From Pomphorhynchus laevis (Eukaryota; Acanthocephala; Palaeacanthocephala; Echinorhynchida; Pomphorhynchidae): a stretch of DNA of 64,000 nt. Below the pieces are notes generated by a model. It saw only the letters and a list, made by a program, of their open reading frames with translations, was not told the origin of the DNA and made no database searches. Shown one piece after another: positions 33,470-44,504 of the stretch. The stretch covers positions 1 through 64,000 of the forward strand of contig WNNJ02003400.1 of the NCBI GenBank assembly GCA_012934845.2, read 5' to 3'. How positions within the stretch are numbered: position 1 is the first letter of the stretch; every line of letters starts with the position of its first letter. Position numbers and translations under genes: made by a program.

Positions 33470-33709
33470 AGTTTATGTATGGTTACCCAAATTATAAGCT
33501 CATCCAATTTAGATAGAATACTTCTTATTTTTGTATATGCAACTTTAATGGACGTAACAATACTCTTCCGGTTTTGTTTCGGTGCCACATCAAAAGTTAT
33601 TAGCTCCCCTAATCCTGATCTACTCTTTGAGATAGGATCAGCTCTTTCAACCGCACGAATGGTCGTCGACGCACTACACGAAATTTTTTATCGTTAAATC
33701 ACTTTCCCC

Positions 33710-34420
33710 GGATACGCAATACTGTATTGGATGAGTGATGATCCAGAAAGTCGATAAGTTCACTGGCTTAGGTGTGGTGATAACATCTGACCTGAAAGTA
33801 ACCTCTCACAACGTAACTGTTGCATTTCGAGCAAGCCGACAGCTTGACATGCTACTGCGTGTCTTTTAGAGTGTTTATGAACCTATTTTCGTTAGACTAT
33901 TCAACAGCTACATCCGGCCTATTCTTTCATATACATCACCTGCAGCATATCATACTACAAAACGTGAATGTAGAGCTCTTATAAAACCTTTGAGATGGAA
34001 TTCCAAACGTGTGCGTGGCTATTCACTGTCCCCTACGCAGAGCGTATGCGTAAATTAGGAATCCGAACAATCGAGTACCGCCGCGTGGAAATCGACTGGA
34101 CCATGGCTTACAACATATTTTCGTCCAATAGAAATTCATGCACCGATGTTTTATCTGAGAAGACCCGACTTAATCTAAGAGGACATGAACATTGCTTGTC
34201 GCTGAAATACATGTCTTTTCATCCCTCCGCAGTGATTAGCAGTCGCGTGGTTCACTTGTTGAACATCTTCCCAATAATAATTGTGATGACCACCAATCGG
34301 AAGACTTTTAATGAACTCATTAAAAAAGATGAAAGACAATATAAGCCCTTATTGTACTTGTAAGTGCGCCGTTGGTACGCATTTGCCACTCCAAATAAAT
34401 TTTATTTTTTAAATATGAAT
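33710..34420 (+). pseudogene. LINE RT C-terminal region and 3' end
   Basis: Plus strand: GVVITSDLKVTSHNVTVAFR, FVRLFNSYIRPILSYTSPAA, LPYAER-like YAERMRKLGIRTIEYRRVE (from 33995), LRGHEHCLS, FHPSAVISSRVVHLLNIFP. This is the typical end of CR1/Jockey LINE ORF2. The 3' UTR at about 34360-34420 carries an imperfect hairpin followed by GCATTTGCCAC and AATAAA, as in LINE-B tails. Confidence 0.7.
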
Positions 34421-34518
34421 GTGTTTGTGATTTTTTGTTGACTCTTATTTTTACTTTTTTATATTATCTTGTTACTTATTGTGATGCCACTGTATAAGGC
34501 TGATCGTTATTTTGATGG

Positions 34519-34625
34519 TGTCATAATCATTCCTTTAGTTGAACTATTTGTTAAACTATTTACATATTATAATATTTACATATTGTAGATTAATTCGAAT
34601 AAAACCTCTAGTGTTCGATCTCTTA
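34519..34625 (+). repeat. Gypsy-1 5' LTR
   Basis: About 107 bp, near-identical to 38254-38362 and similar to 38661-38768. It contains AATAAAACCTCTAGTG near its 3' end, a likely polyadenylation signal. Confidence 0.85.
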
Positions 34626-34649
34626 AATATATTCGAATTAATTGTATCG

Positions 34650-35810
34650 ATTGACAAACTTATAATTCCGCAACAATTCAACCTCGATCCGGATGCACCC
34701 GAAGTCCAGGACGAATGGAATCACTGGCGTCAGAATCTGCTGAACTTCGTCTCATTGCAGGGCACTGTAACGGACGAACAAAAGAAGTTTGTATTGGTGA
34801 ACCTACTGTCGTCGCGACTGTACAAATTAATCAAAGATTCTCAATCGCTCGACTCGGCACTTGCCATCCTTGACGAAAAGTTCCGCAAACCATTAAATAC
34901 AGTTTTCACTCGACTTCAATCGCACACGTGTCGACAAGACAAAACTCTAACTATTCCGCAGTTCGTTAGAAAACTCGAGGATTTGTCCGACAAGTGTAAT
35001 TTTGAAAACGTCGACGCTGACACCAATCGTCGAAGCCATATAATCGACGCCCTTTTCCAGGGACTTCTCAATTCCTATATTCGTGAGAGAATATTAGAAT
35101 CAAACAAAACAAATTTCGATGAAATCGTTTTGATGACTACATCTCTAGAGGCTGCCCAACAGCAAGCGGCAATCTTCAATTCAAACGATGAGACAACAAT
35201 GCTGGCAACTATTTCTGGAGGCAACAAAAATGAGACAAATATTTCCGACGCTCTGGACGAGCAATCGATCAACGCAGCATTGCGTAACAAAGTCATTAAG
35301 TTTCGCTATTTTTGTGGTAACCGTTGCCATCCTCGTACTAAATGTCCTGCCCGTACTGTCACGTGCAACAATTGTTCGAAACTGGGTCACTTCGCAAAGG
35401 TATGCAAATCTAAAGGAAAATATTCTGCATCGACGGCTTCAGCGTTGTGTCTCTTGTCCCAATCAAATTCCGAAGAACGGACTTTAACCACTCATATCAC
35501 TATCAATGGCCAACGACTTAATTGTCTACTCGATACCGGAAGCTCAAACAACTTCATAGATTCAAAAATTGCACGAACATTAAAACTACAACTGTCCTCT
35601 TGTCGCAAAACTGTCTATATGGCTTTATCGTCTTCCCAGGCCACGATTACAAAGCAGTGTACAGTAGATATAAGACTGGAAAATAAGACCTATCAGCACT
35701 GCCGCTTTTCAATGCTATCGTCTTTATGCTTCGAAGCCATACTGGGTAGAGAATTTATGAGAGGCATGGATCGATTACATTCCCTGTTGGAGGAAATCTG
35801 TCTGGATTAA
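34650..35810 (+). pseudogene. Gypsy-1 gag-protease
   Basis: The sequence begins at ATT GAC AAA (34650). The neighbouring copy at 38385 has ATG GAC AAA there, so the natural start is lost and an upstream ATG inside the LTR would be needed. A capsid region (EWNHWRQNLLNFVSLQG) is followed by a damaged first knuckle (first Cys replaced: RYFCGNRCHPRTKC), an intact CNNCSKLGHFAKVC, then CLLDTGSSNNFID (protease DTG) and AILGREFM. After GREFM the reading frame must change to reach RT. Confidence 0.82.
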
Positions 35811-36586
35811 CACTTGCAAGTGTAACACCTGCATCTGTTATTAACATTCAACCACTAACACTATTTCCAAACCTACCCAGAGACCTTATTCCTGTCGTCA
35901 CAAAATCGAGAAGACAAACACAACCAAATGCCGAATTTACACGAAACAAAATTGCAAAACTGCTAAAGTCCGGCGTCATCCGCGAAAGTAGATCACCCTG
36001 GCGTTCGCAAGTTATCGTCGTTACAAATCGAAATGGCAAACGAAGAATGGTTGTCGACTATTCCCAGACCATTAATCGCTATACGACACTGGACGCGTAC
36101 CCTTTGCCTAACATCGACAGTCTAATCTCGAAAATAGCAACACATGTTGTATTTTCCACACTCGATCTAACTAGTGCGTACTATCAAATCCCTTTGCTCG
36201 AGGAAGATAGGCAATATACGGCATTCGAAGCCTCAGGTCGTCTGTATGAGTTTCAACGAATTCCATTCGGACTCACAAACGCCGTTTCCGTTTTTCAGCG
36301 TTTAATAAACAAATTGATTGACGATAATAAACTCGAAGAAGTTTTTGCGTATATGGACGACATAACCGTATGCGGTAAAGACGTCAAGGAACGCGGCAAC
36401 AGACTAAGTCGCCTAATGAGTGTTGCCAACCGACTGAATATCAAATTCGCTTCCGAAAAGTCACGTTTGAGCAAAACGCAACTAAACTTGCTTGGCTACA
36501 ATATACAACATGGATGTATTAAGCCTGACATCCAGAGAATCAAGCCTATTTTTCCTACCCAACTCCTAACGATCAAGCATCACTGA
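35756..36586 (+). pseudogene. Gypsy-1 reverse transcriptase
   Basis: Open from about 35756 in a new frame: NKIAKLLKSGVIRESRSPW, RMVVDYSQTINRYT, STLDLTSAYYQIPL (motif A), FGLTNAVSVFQRL (motif B), VFAYMDDITVCG (YMDD, catalytic Asp pair intact) and LLGYNIQHG. The frame ends at 36586 and the thumb continues in another frame from about 36560 (LKRLLGMLAYYSRW). Expected Gypsy motif D/E spacing is kept. Confidence 0.85.
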
Positions 36587-36885
36587 AAAGACTGCTTGGA
36601 ATGCTCGCATACTATTCTAGATGGATTCATTTTTTCTCGACAAAGATACGTCCATTAGTTGAATCGAAATGCTTCCCCCTTGAACGTACCGTCGTCAAAC
36701 AGATTGAGGAAATCGAGACGGAAATTTCAAAATCATTCCTCTGTGCTTACGATCCTACTCTTCCATTAACCGTTGAAACTGATGCATCTTACTCATCAAT
36801 CGGCGCTGTGCTCAGTCAAGTCAATCAACCAATCGCATTTTTTCCAAATCCCTGCCCAAAACGGCACTACGACAATCAAGTGTAG
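36560..36885 (+). pseudogene. Gypsy-1 RT connection and RNase H start
   Basis: LAYYSRWIHFFSTKIRPL, then TVETDASYSSIGAVLSQ, the RNase H first Asp. The frame ends at 36885. The continuation (SVENEAFAIVEALKHW) is in another frame with the RNase H Glu. Confidence 0.8.
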
Positions 36886-38057
36886 AGAATGAGGCTTTTG
36901 CTATTGTAGAAGCCTTAAAACACTGGAAACATTTCCTGTTGAGACGACATTTCGTGGTGATTACCGACCAACGATCTGTGTCGTTTATGTTCGACCAAAA
37001 ACAGTTAAATCGTATTAAAAGCGACAAGATTGCTCGATGGCGAATCGAATTAGCGCCGTACAATTTCGAAATTGAATATCGACCGGGCAAAAACAATCAA
37101 GCTGCAGACGCCATGTCAAGGATAACTTGTTCTTGCAAAACGACAAATGACTTCAAATGCCTACATGAGTCACTGTGTCATCCGGGAATTACACGACTGT
37201 TTCATTACGTACGTGCTCACGAACTCCCCTACGACAAAAAGGACGTAACCGACATAGTCTCATCTTGTAAAATATGCGCTGAGTTGAAACCACAATATGG
37301 CAAACCGGAAACAGCGCATGTCCTCAAGGCAACGCAACAGTTCGAGCGACTAAGCATCGACTTTAATGGGCCCTTGGCGTCCACTACAAATAACAAATAC
37401 ATCCTTTGTGTGGTCGATGAATATTCACGTTTCCCCTTTGGAATTCCATGTAGAGATACATCTTCGGCATCTGTTATCACTTCCCTCAATCAAATATTCA
37501 GTGTTTTCGGGTACCCGGCTAGCGTGCACAGTGATCAAGCCTAATGTTTCCAATCAAATGAGTTTAAAACGTATTTAAACGCTCGAGGAATAAGCTGCAC
37601 TAGAAGTTCTAGCTATAACCCTCGCGGCAATGGCCAAGCTGAGCGCTTTGTCGGAATTGTGTGGAAGACTATTCTACTCGCTCTTAAAACAATTAAGAAA
37701 CCAACGAGTGAATGGGAACTCGTATTGCCACGAGTACTATCGTCTTTGCGTTTCTTGTTATGTACATCGACTGGTGAGACACCTCACCAACACCTGTTCT
37801 CATTCAAGCGAAATTCAAAAAACTGTTACAACGTCCCCGTCTGGTTGGTCAACGGTGAAAATGTTCTTCTTCGACAAAACCCAAGCGCCAAATCGTACCC
37901 GACATTCTCACAAGTCGAAATCGTTCAATCAAATGGACACTATGCTACAGTTCGGAAACTAACTGGAGAAGAAGTGAACGTGTCAACGAAACGATTGGCA
38001 AGGTACCCAACGAATGAGCATGACCCTGAAAACAACTTCATACCTGAGCAACATTGA
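36880..38057 (+). pseudogene. Gypsy-1 RNase H end and integrase
   Basis: VITDQRSVSFMFDQ ends RNase H. RPGKNNQAADAMSR is the tether. The integrase HHCC domain is HESLCHPGITRLFHYVRAH...CKICAE. The core has RLSIDFNGPL (Asp 1), ASVHSDQ (Asp 2, then a TAA at 37542-37544 where Gly/Ser would be) and NGQAERFVGIVWKT (Glu). The chromodomain-like tail is absent; instead NVSTKRLARYP closes the ORF. It is broken at 37544 and near 37780. Confidence 0.82.
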
Positions 38058-38253
38058 GAAATTCAGGACCTGCCACAGCAAAGTCCCGACTTAAGCAGTC
38101 CTAGGAAACCGAATCATCATGATACCGATACGATGCAAGAACAGGAAACTAGCGAGCATTCCCGTTGAAAAGGAAAACACATATATCTTGCGACGAGGAA
38201 TTCGAGCGAGAAAACTTCCTAGATACCTCAATGAATACATGACGGAGGAAAAA

Positions 38254-38768
38254 TGTCATAATCATTCCTTTAGTTGAACTATTTGTTAAACTATTTACAT
38301 ATTATAATATTTACATATTGTAGATTAATTCGAATAAAACCTCTAGTGTTCGATCTCTTCAATTTATTCGAATTAATTGTATCGATGGACAAACTTATAA
38401 TTCCGCAACAATTCAACCTCATCCGGATGCACCCGATGCCCAGGACGAATGGAATCACTGGCGTCAGAAGCTGCTGAACTTCGTCTCATTGCGGGGCACT
38501 GTAACGGACGAACAAAAGAAGTTTGTTGGTGAACCTACTGTCGTCGCGACTGTACAAATAAATCAAAGATTCTCAATCGTTCGACTCGGGCTATTCAGGC
38601 TTCTTTCCTGGTCACCAAGCAAGAAAGGACAGATATAGAGTAAGTCCTAAGGCGAGGTTCTGTCATAATCATTCCTTTATTTGAACTATTTGTTAAACTA
38701 TTTCCATATTATAATATTTACATATTGTAAATTAATTCGAATAAAACCTCTAGTGTTTGATCTCTTCA
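38254..38768 (+). mobile_element. Gypsy-1 deletion derivative sharing an LTR
   Basis: LTR 38254-38362, then a gag start (ATG at 38385, DKLIIPQQFNL) with small deletions, then LTR 38661-38768. The internal region is under 300 bp. The middle LTR is common to both elements, giving LTR-full-LTR-short-LTR, as expected from unequal recombination or template switching. Frame errors disrupt the gag fragment. Confidence 0.82.
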
Positions 38769-39019
38769 GATGGTCTATAGTAGCAATAATATTTTTTATA
38801 ATATTTTTTACAATACTAAATTCTTTTCAATAAAATCGATGAATCGGTCCCAAATCTTCCCAAAAACTAAAATATTAATGGAACAAATGACGCTCATTTG
38901 ACGCTATCTACCCTCTCCGTATATTTGTTTATCTACCTTTTTTCATGATATTCAAAGCAGGATTCAAGCAGAATCCAATAATAATGTTTATAGTAAAAAA
39001 TAATAGTTACTTTAACGAA

Positions 39020-39400
39020 AATCTAACGGTAGTAGACGAGTCGAAAGATCAAAAGATAACATTGAACCGAAAACGTGAAATGTAGGAATTGAATAAGTAG
39101 CTGCTGAGCTCCACTAATACCAAATTGTTGCATACAAATATCAGCTATTATGTTTTTAAAATTGCGCATGAGAGCGTTTTGAGAGTAGACATTGAATGTC
39201 AAACCATGGGGCACGGTGCAAGCGACGTTGATGATTAGACTTGAAGGGCAAGATAAGATCAAGAGTGGATGTGAGTTCAAAGTCGAAAAGAAAGGCAAGA
39301 TTGTGAGAATAAGATGATATTATTGTGGGAGAAGATAGAAGCGATTTAAGTAAGGCGGATCGGAGAAGGGGGAGGTCAAGATTTCTCCAAGGGCGACGTA
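39020..39400 (-). pseudogene. LINE-B endonuclease-downstream fragment
   Basis: On the minus strand 39400-39300 matches 45500-45620 (WRNLDLPLLRSALLKSLLSS-type), then FDFELTSTLDLIL and RLHRAPWFDIQCLLSKRS, matching the LINE-B segment RLRHAPWFDSECSLSKRR at about 42800. A short, truncated piece. Confidence 0.65.
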
Positions 39401-39427
39401 GCAGTCAGTAATGTAGACCATACGAAT

Positions 39428-39592
39428 GCGTCTGAGAATTTCAGAAGTAGATACGAGCCCACTTTGCTCAAACCATCTGGTGAAGCGTCTGAGAATTTCA
39501 GAAGTAGATACGAGTCCACTTGGCTCGAACCATCTGACGAGCGTCTGGGAATTTCAGAAGTATGCACAAGCTCACTTTGTCCATACCATCTA
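39428..39592. repeat. Three tandem copies of a unit of about 57 bp
   Basis: Units start with GCGTCTGAGAATTTCAGAAG at 39428, 39485 and 39541 (third copy GGGA). The copies differ at several positions. No function is apparent. Confidence 0.85.
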
Positions 39593-39903
39593 ATACTCAG
39601 AGTGTATCAAAACACTGATTTAGTAATAGCACCTGGGTACACTCTAATTTACCGTCTAATCGATGTACCCAATTTTTGTGAATGATACCGCAAAAGGAAA
39701 TGTGTAACCTTGCATGTACATATCCATGGTCGAGATATACTTATTGAACTATTTTACAATTTCATCTGTTCAAAAAGTTATCGCCTATAAACTTTAAGAA
39801 GTTTATAAACTTTTAAGATAAACTTTTAAGATAAACTTTTAAGAAGTTTATCACCGATAAACTTCTTCCACACGACAGAAACCGCAAACAGGCCGAGGAG
39901 GAA

Positions 39904-41055
39904 ATGAAGGCCAGCAAGCAGCTCAAATCATTAAAGCTGGAAATTATAGTTGATAATTCACTGAAAGTATTAGAACTGTTCAGTGGCATTGGTGGGTTTG
40001 CTCAAGCCTTGCCATACACATCAATTAAATTTACAAACTTGGCAGCAGTTGATGTCAACGATTGTGCGAATTCTGTGTACAATTATAATTTTCCAATGCA
40101 TAATGTTATTCAATGTGCTATTGACGAAAAGTTTCAGTCGACATTACTCTCGCTTTTACAGCAGTGTGATATACTACTGATGTCCCCTCCTTGTCAGCCA
40201 TTTACGAGATTAGGAAACCAGTATCATGAGAAAGATTCCCGTTCAAGCGCGCTTAATATTATAATTGAAACATTAAAGTCGATGGGATCCTTACCTAAAT
40301 ATATTATGCTGGAAAATGTTTGCAATTTTGAACATTCATTTAGTTGCAAAGAGCTATTGAAGCTTTTTTCTAGTAGAAATTACAAACTAGAGCAATTTAT
40401 CATCTCACCTATTCAAATTGGCATTCCTAATTCACGATTACGCTACTATCTGTTAGCTTCACTCAATTCTTCCGGGCCAATATCAACAGACAACATTTGT
40501 GACAATTCTTGTGATTTTTTAAAAGTTAATGCACCAGATGATAACTTATATATACAGAAATTTATTCCTTGTGATTGGAAGGATTTTGCAATAAAATTAC
40601 TTGAACAAATATCGAATATGAGGATGGATCAATGGACTAATAATTGTATATCTACAGATTACCGGAATTGTAGTAATGGAACTATGGTACTTATTGAACC
40701 TCATCTTAAAAGGCGTTTTACATTCTTCCTTTAGTTCCGAGTTCGTTCTTGATGACAAACAGTTAATGTATGCTAGCTCACGAGATGCTCACTGATCGTA
40801 ATTCTCGTCGAAGCAGTTGTTTCACCAAGGGTTATGGCAAGTTTCTGAAGGTCGGATCTGTTTACAAAGAGAAATCTTCCAGTAAAGATGTATTGAGATT
40901 TTTTACCCCACGAGAAGTGCAAACATTCAATGGGTTTTCCAAAGTATTTTCGATTTCCAGATACAATCTCAACTCGTACACAGTATCAATTGTTGGGCAA
41001 CAGTGTTAATGATATCGTTGTAGCATGTTTGATTCAACATCTAATTAAAATGTAA
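39904..41055 (+). pseudogene. TRDMT1: DNMT2/TRDMT1-type cytosine-5 methyltransferase, apparently intronless and frameshifted
   Basis: DNMT2 methylates cytosine 38 of certain tRNAs. Seen here in order: motif I VLELFSGIGGFAQAL, motif IV LLMSPPCQPFTRLG with the catalytic Cys, motif VI MLENVCNFE, motif VIII IGIPNSRLRYYLLA, the DNMT2-typical SSCFTKGYG, then LRFFTPREV, FPKYFRFPD and LLGNSVNDIVVA (motif X), ending LIKM at 41055. The N-terminal 277 codons are open to 40734. Continuity then requires three frame changes: near 40715, near 40775, and near 40940 (one extra T in GGGTTTTCC). No introns are needed, unlike the neighbouring kinase. Either a decayed retrocopy or a working gene with sequence errors; the motifs themselves are intact. 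Confidence 0.78.
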
Positions 41056-41689
41056 TCGGTTACTCTATAGTAAAGAAATTCAATTGTTTAAAAAGTTGTC
41101 AATATATGAATTAAAAGATAGTATATAACGTCAAGCCTAAGGCAATAAAAAATTGTTTAATAAATACTCATTCAATCAATTTATACTTAAAATGAAACAA
41201 ATATAAATAGCTCTCTAAGCTATATTTAGCACCTTGCCCTAGGAATAATGAAATTTAAAATTGAAACGATGAACATCAAATTTATTACAGATTTAATAAA
41301 TGCCACTAGCAAATGATTCCAATTTGAGAAAATTAGGTATTTGGATGATTCATGAATAAACAATTAATTCCAAACAGTTTAAAAAAGGATGATTTATCTA
41401 TTTAATTTTTTTAATAAATAATTTTTTTTACAGTAAAGGAAATTACATACATCTTCAATAGTCATAAAATTGAAAACTAAATCGTCGTTGGAAATATACC
41501 GTGTGGTTAGGTGTGGTCAGGATTATTGGCAGGTCGATTTCGGGAAGAACGAAAGCCCCGAAGGCACATGGAAGCAGATCGACATAGAGCAATACCAACG
41601 ATGCGTTTTAGTCGGCAAATACAGTTCGCATACGAGTTTGTGGTCGAATTCATTGATTGTAACCGAGCGATGCGTCTAATAAATTTATC
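41056..41689. other. No recognised feature
   Basis: AT-rich. A short frame at 41470-41679 contains no family signature. There is no poly(A) run directly after the DNMT2-like frame. Confidence 0.4.
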
Positions 41690-41837
41690 TATTTAATAAT
41701 AATACAAATTTATTTAATGTGGCAAATGCGTACAAGCTGTACGCTTACAAGTCCACAAACAAAAATGAAAAAGTCAAGCAGGATAAATTGTTAAAATGGG
41801 ATCGGATTTGTCGTTTGAAGCACGGCAAGGAAATTGA

Positions 41838-42470
41838 TTAGCATATATGAATGGGCAGATGGTTCCACGATAAAGGAGCAGCCACAATGAAGGAGCGGAG
41901 TCCAAAGGAGGTAGAGTAGTTTGAGACATGTAAAAGAAGGGAATTACAGGAACGTAAGGAACAGTAAAGAGGACGAGAATTATCAAGAAAAGGAAGATTG
42001 AGAAATGAAGGGGTATGAAGAGTTACAAGGCGGAAAGCAACGATAAGAAGACGAATTTGAACACGACAATAAATTGTTGGCAAATCGAGAGAAGCAAGAT
42101 GGTAGGATGTATGATCAAAACGACGAAGACGGAGGAGAATTCGGACAGCTGCGTTGACGATGCGTTGTAGGGGAAGAAGAGTGGATTTAGGTGAGTTGGA
42201 AAATAGACTAAGACAATAATCGAGTCTAGAAAAAAGGAGAGATGATATGAGAGTCATACAAGAAGGGAAATCGATCAATCTACGAACTTGACGGAGGTTG
42301 CGGAGTATCAAGGTAGATGAGCGTACTTTATCTCTAACGAAAGGTTTAAGTGAAAGTCGGTTGTCAAAATGGAAGCCTAGGAAAACGAGATTATCAACGA
42401 TAGGAAGAATTGTAGAATTTAATGATACGGATGGAGGTTCGAAGCCGAGGCGTTGAGGTAGGATCCACAT
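41838..42470 (-). pseudogene. LINE-B RT C-terminal region
   Basis: STILPIVDNLVFLGFHFDN, KVRSSTLILRNLRQVRRL, LLFSRLDYCLSLFSN, LQRIVNAAVRILLRLRRF, SFIVAAPLSWNHLPIHI. This is the conserved segment after the RT palm in CR1/Jockey-type LINEs (LQRxxNAAxRxL, FxxAAPxxWNxLP). The palm motifs A-C are missing upstream because of the internal deletion. Confidence 0.8.
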
Positions 42471-42526
42471 AATTTTGGATTTATCAGGATTCAGAAAAAG
42501 GCGAAGGGAAGAAAGATGATAAGAGT

Positions 42527-42565
42527 GGGTACAAGGGGGCTATGGATAGTAGCCCCCTTGTACCC
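42527..42565. repeat. Perfect hairpin at the LINE-B deletion junction
   Basis: GGGTACAAGGGGGCTA, a 7-nt loop, then the exact complement. It lies precisely between the endonuclease and the RT C-terminal segments. Confidence 0.85.
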
Positions 42566-42605
42566 CTCGATCATCAAGAAGTAGATGATCGTGAAAGAAT
42601 TGAGT

Positions 42606-43945
42606 TTAAGATTTTCCAATGAGATTTAGAGTTGGAAGATGATTCGAGTTGATTTGGCCAAAAGAGAGTACGTTTAGTACGTATAAGAATGAGATATGAA
42701 CGGCGTGAGAAAAGTAGGAATCACGAAGATTTGGAGGGAGTGAGTTGGGAGAATGTTTAAGAAAGCGTTTATACATACGAAAAGAGTGAAGGAGTCGACG
42801 CTTAGAAAGACTACATTCAGAATCGAACCAGGGAGCATGGCGCAAGCGCTGGGAACGTCGAAGTCGACTAGGCAGAAGGTTATTGAGGATCGACGTAAGT
42901 TCAGAATCAAACAGAATGCAGAGATCATCGGGAGAGAAATAGTTAAGAGGAAGTGAAAAGAGTAAAGAATTGAGTAAGGCTGTGCAGAGAATAGGGATAT
43001 CGAGAAGCTTCCAGGGTCGACTTTGTGTAGATAATGGTAAAGGCGGAGAAGGAGGATGGGGACGAGTAAGAGTAAGAGTGACAAGGAAATGATCGGACAA
43101 ACCAGGATCAGTAATTGACAAGGAGGTATAGTCATTGAAGCAGTTAGGAACAGCAATGATGTCGAGAGCACCGCTGAGAATATGAGTTGGGCTTGTTGAA
43201 AGTAATTTATAGTTAAAATCAGAAAAAAGATTAGTTAAAGTGATAGAGTCAGAGCAGCATGGCAATCAAGACGAATGTTAAAGTCACCGAGAACAAAAGA
43301 AGGAGTATAAGACAATGAACAGTGAGACATTAGATCTGCAAGGTCGTTAAAGAAGATACGTGATGAGGCAACTGAACCTGGACGGTATACAATCACAAGT
43401 TCCAAAGGGAAAGGCGTTGATAATCTGCATGAGTAATTCGAACGAAGTGTAACGAATGTTAACGTTGATTTTACGTAAAGACATTGGGTGACGAGCAATG
43501 GCAACTATACCGCCATGGTTAGAAGCAGTAGATATATGAGATGCAATTTGACGAGCTGATTCAACTAGAGAACAACCAGAGCGACATAGACGACGAATAG
43601 CAAGATCGTCGGAGTCAGAGTGCCAGGATTCGGTAATGCAGAGCATATCGATAGATAACTGATCGAAGATATCGAGAAGCATATCAGCTTTATGAAGAAT
43701 GGAGCGAGTGTTGAATAGACTAAGACGAAAAGTATGCTTAGGAGCGAGATTGTCTAGCGAAGAGGACAAGGGGGAGAGATGGGACGCCACAGAATTTTCG
43801 GCTTTGTGTGTACAACGTGAAAATTTCCGTTGATTTGACGTATAGATAAGGATGACTCGCCGTTTGTTTCACGTCGATGTTTCTCAATGCGAGCTAAATT
43901 GAGCTGGGCAATATCAGAAGGGGAGCGGTAGGAAGTATACGGCAA
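42606..43945 (-). pseudogene. LINE-B apurinic-type endonuclease, frame-broken
   Basis: FRLSLFNTRSILHKADMLLD, LCITESWHSDSDDLAIRRL, NHGGIVAIARHP, FVLGDFNIRLDCHA, GALDIIAVPNCF, PGLSDHFLVTLTL (catalytic SDH) and RLRHAPWFDSECSLSKRR. There are frame changes near 43490 and 43240. The upstream stretch SPSDIAQLNLARIEKHRRE belongs to the ORF1/ORF2 join. Confidence 0.78.
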
Positions 43946-44504
43946 GTAGATGAAGTGGTAATAAGTTTAAAACGTTGGGAGAGTACAGAAGAGGCATGTT
44001 AACTATGTCGGAAAACGATTTTTAAGAGTGGAGGACTGAGATGATTGGATTTAGTGGATTTGTTTAAACGAATAAAGGATACAGGATCGATATTTTTGAA
44101 GAGGGATGGGTTATCATCAGGAAGAATGGTTCTAGGATAGACCTGTAAGCAGATACATCATCATCGAGGCGAGATTGTGGAGAAGCAGATTCGGAAAGCT
44201 TTAAGTTTGATATGATTATACAGCGATCGCGCGAAGGAAAACGATTTCGTGGAAGTGGTGGACGGACAGAGCTGGTAGGAGTCGAGGCAGATGAGTAGAT
44301 ACCAGTGGAAATGACAGGGGTGCTTGATAGAGAATTAATATTGGTTGGAACAAGTGTGACAGGAGCGGGGTGTTGAATCGGTTGATCAGAGATGTGACTG
44401 GAGATGATTTTAAACGAAGGATGTAAATTATTTGGAAGTGTTATGTGGGCGGTAGAGTAAGGAGAATTAAGATAGGTTGGGGCATGGGTGACAGGAATGG
44501 AGTG

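Larger units (their letters stand above)
30200..33700 (-). mobile_element. LINE-C, decayed CR1/Jockey-like LINE with a nested LINE-B insertion
   Basis: Minus-strand order: endonuclease start 33700-33477, then interrupted by a LINE-B fragment (32697-33469), endonuclease continuing 32696-31863, RT about 31480-30896, and the C-terminal region 30698-30210 ending AWNSISDDIVDLSYAKSFE. Every domain is spread over several frames. A short tandem of CATAGGAATA(A/G)AC units at about 31457-31575 lies inside the region between endonuclease and RT. It resembles LINE-D in domain order and motif style but is far older. Confidence 0.78.
34519..38362 (+). mobile_element. Gypsy-1, Ty3/Gypsy retrotransposon with LTRs of about 107 bp
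   Basis: Terminal repeats 34519-34625 and 38254-38362 begin TGTCATAATCATTCC and end GATCTCTTCA (final C lost in the 5' copy), with AATAAAACC inside. Between them run gag, protease, RT, RNase H and integrase in Ty3/Gypsy order. The short LTRs recall the Mag lineage (inference). About five frame breaks or stops lie between the domains. The 3' LTR also starts a second, deleted element. Confidence 0.87.

Noticed and set aside
39023-39298. Minus-strand open frame that looked faintly like an RNase P/MRP small subunit (QQFGISGAQQLLIQFLHF)
   Set aside because: Another frame of the same stretch reads as the LINE-B segment with RLHRAPWFD and LLSKRS, continuous with the flanking LINE-B fragment, so the open frame is a shadow.
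40687-40734. A 48-nt intron in DNMT2 (GTACTT...CTTTAG), matching the kinase intron size
   Set aside because: Splicing there joins frame 1 to a stop (phase does not fit), so an indel explains the data better; transcript data would settle it.
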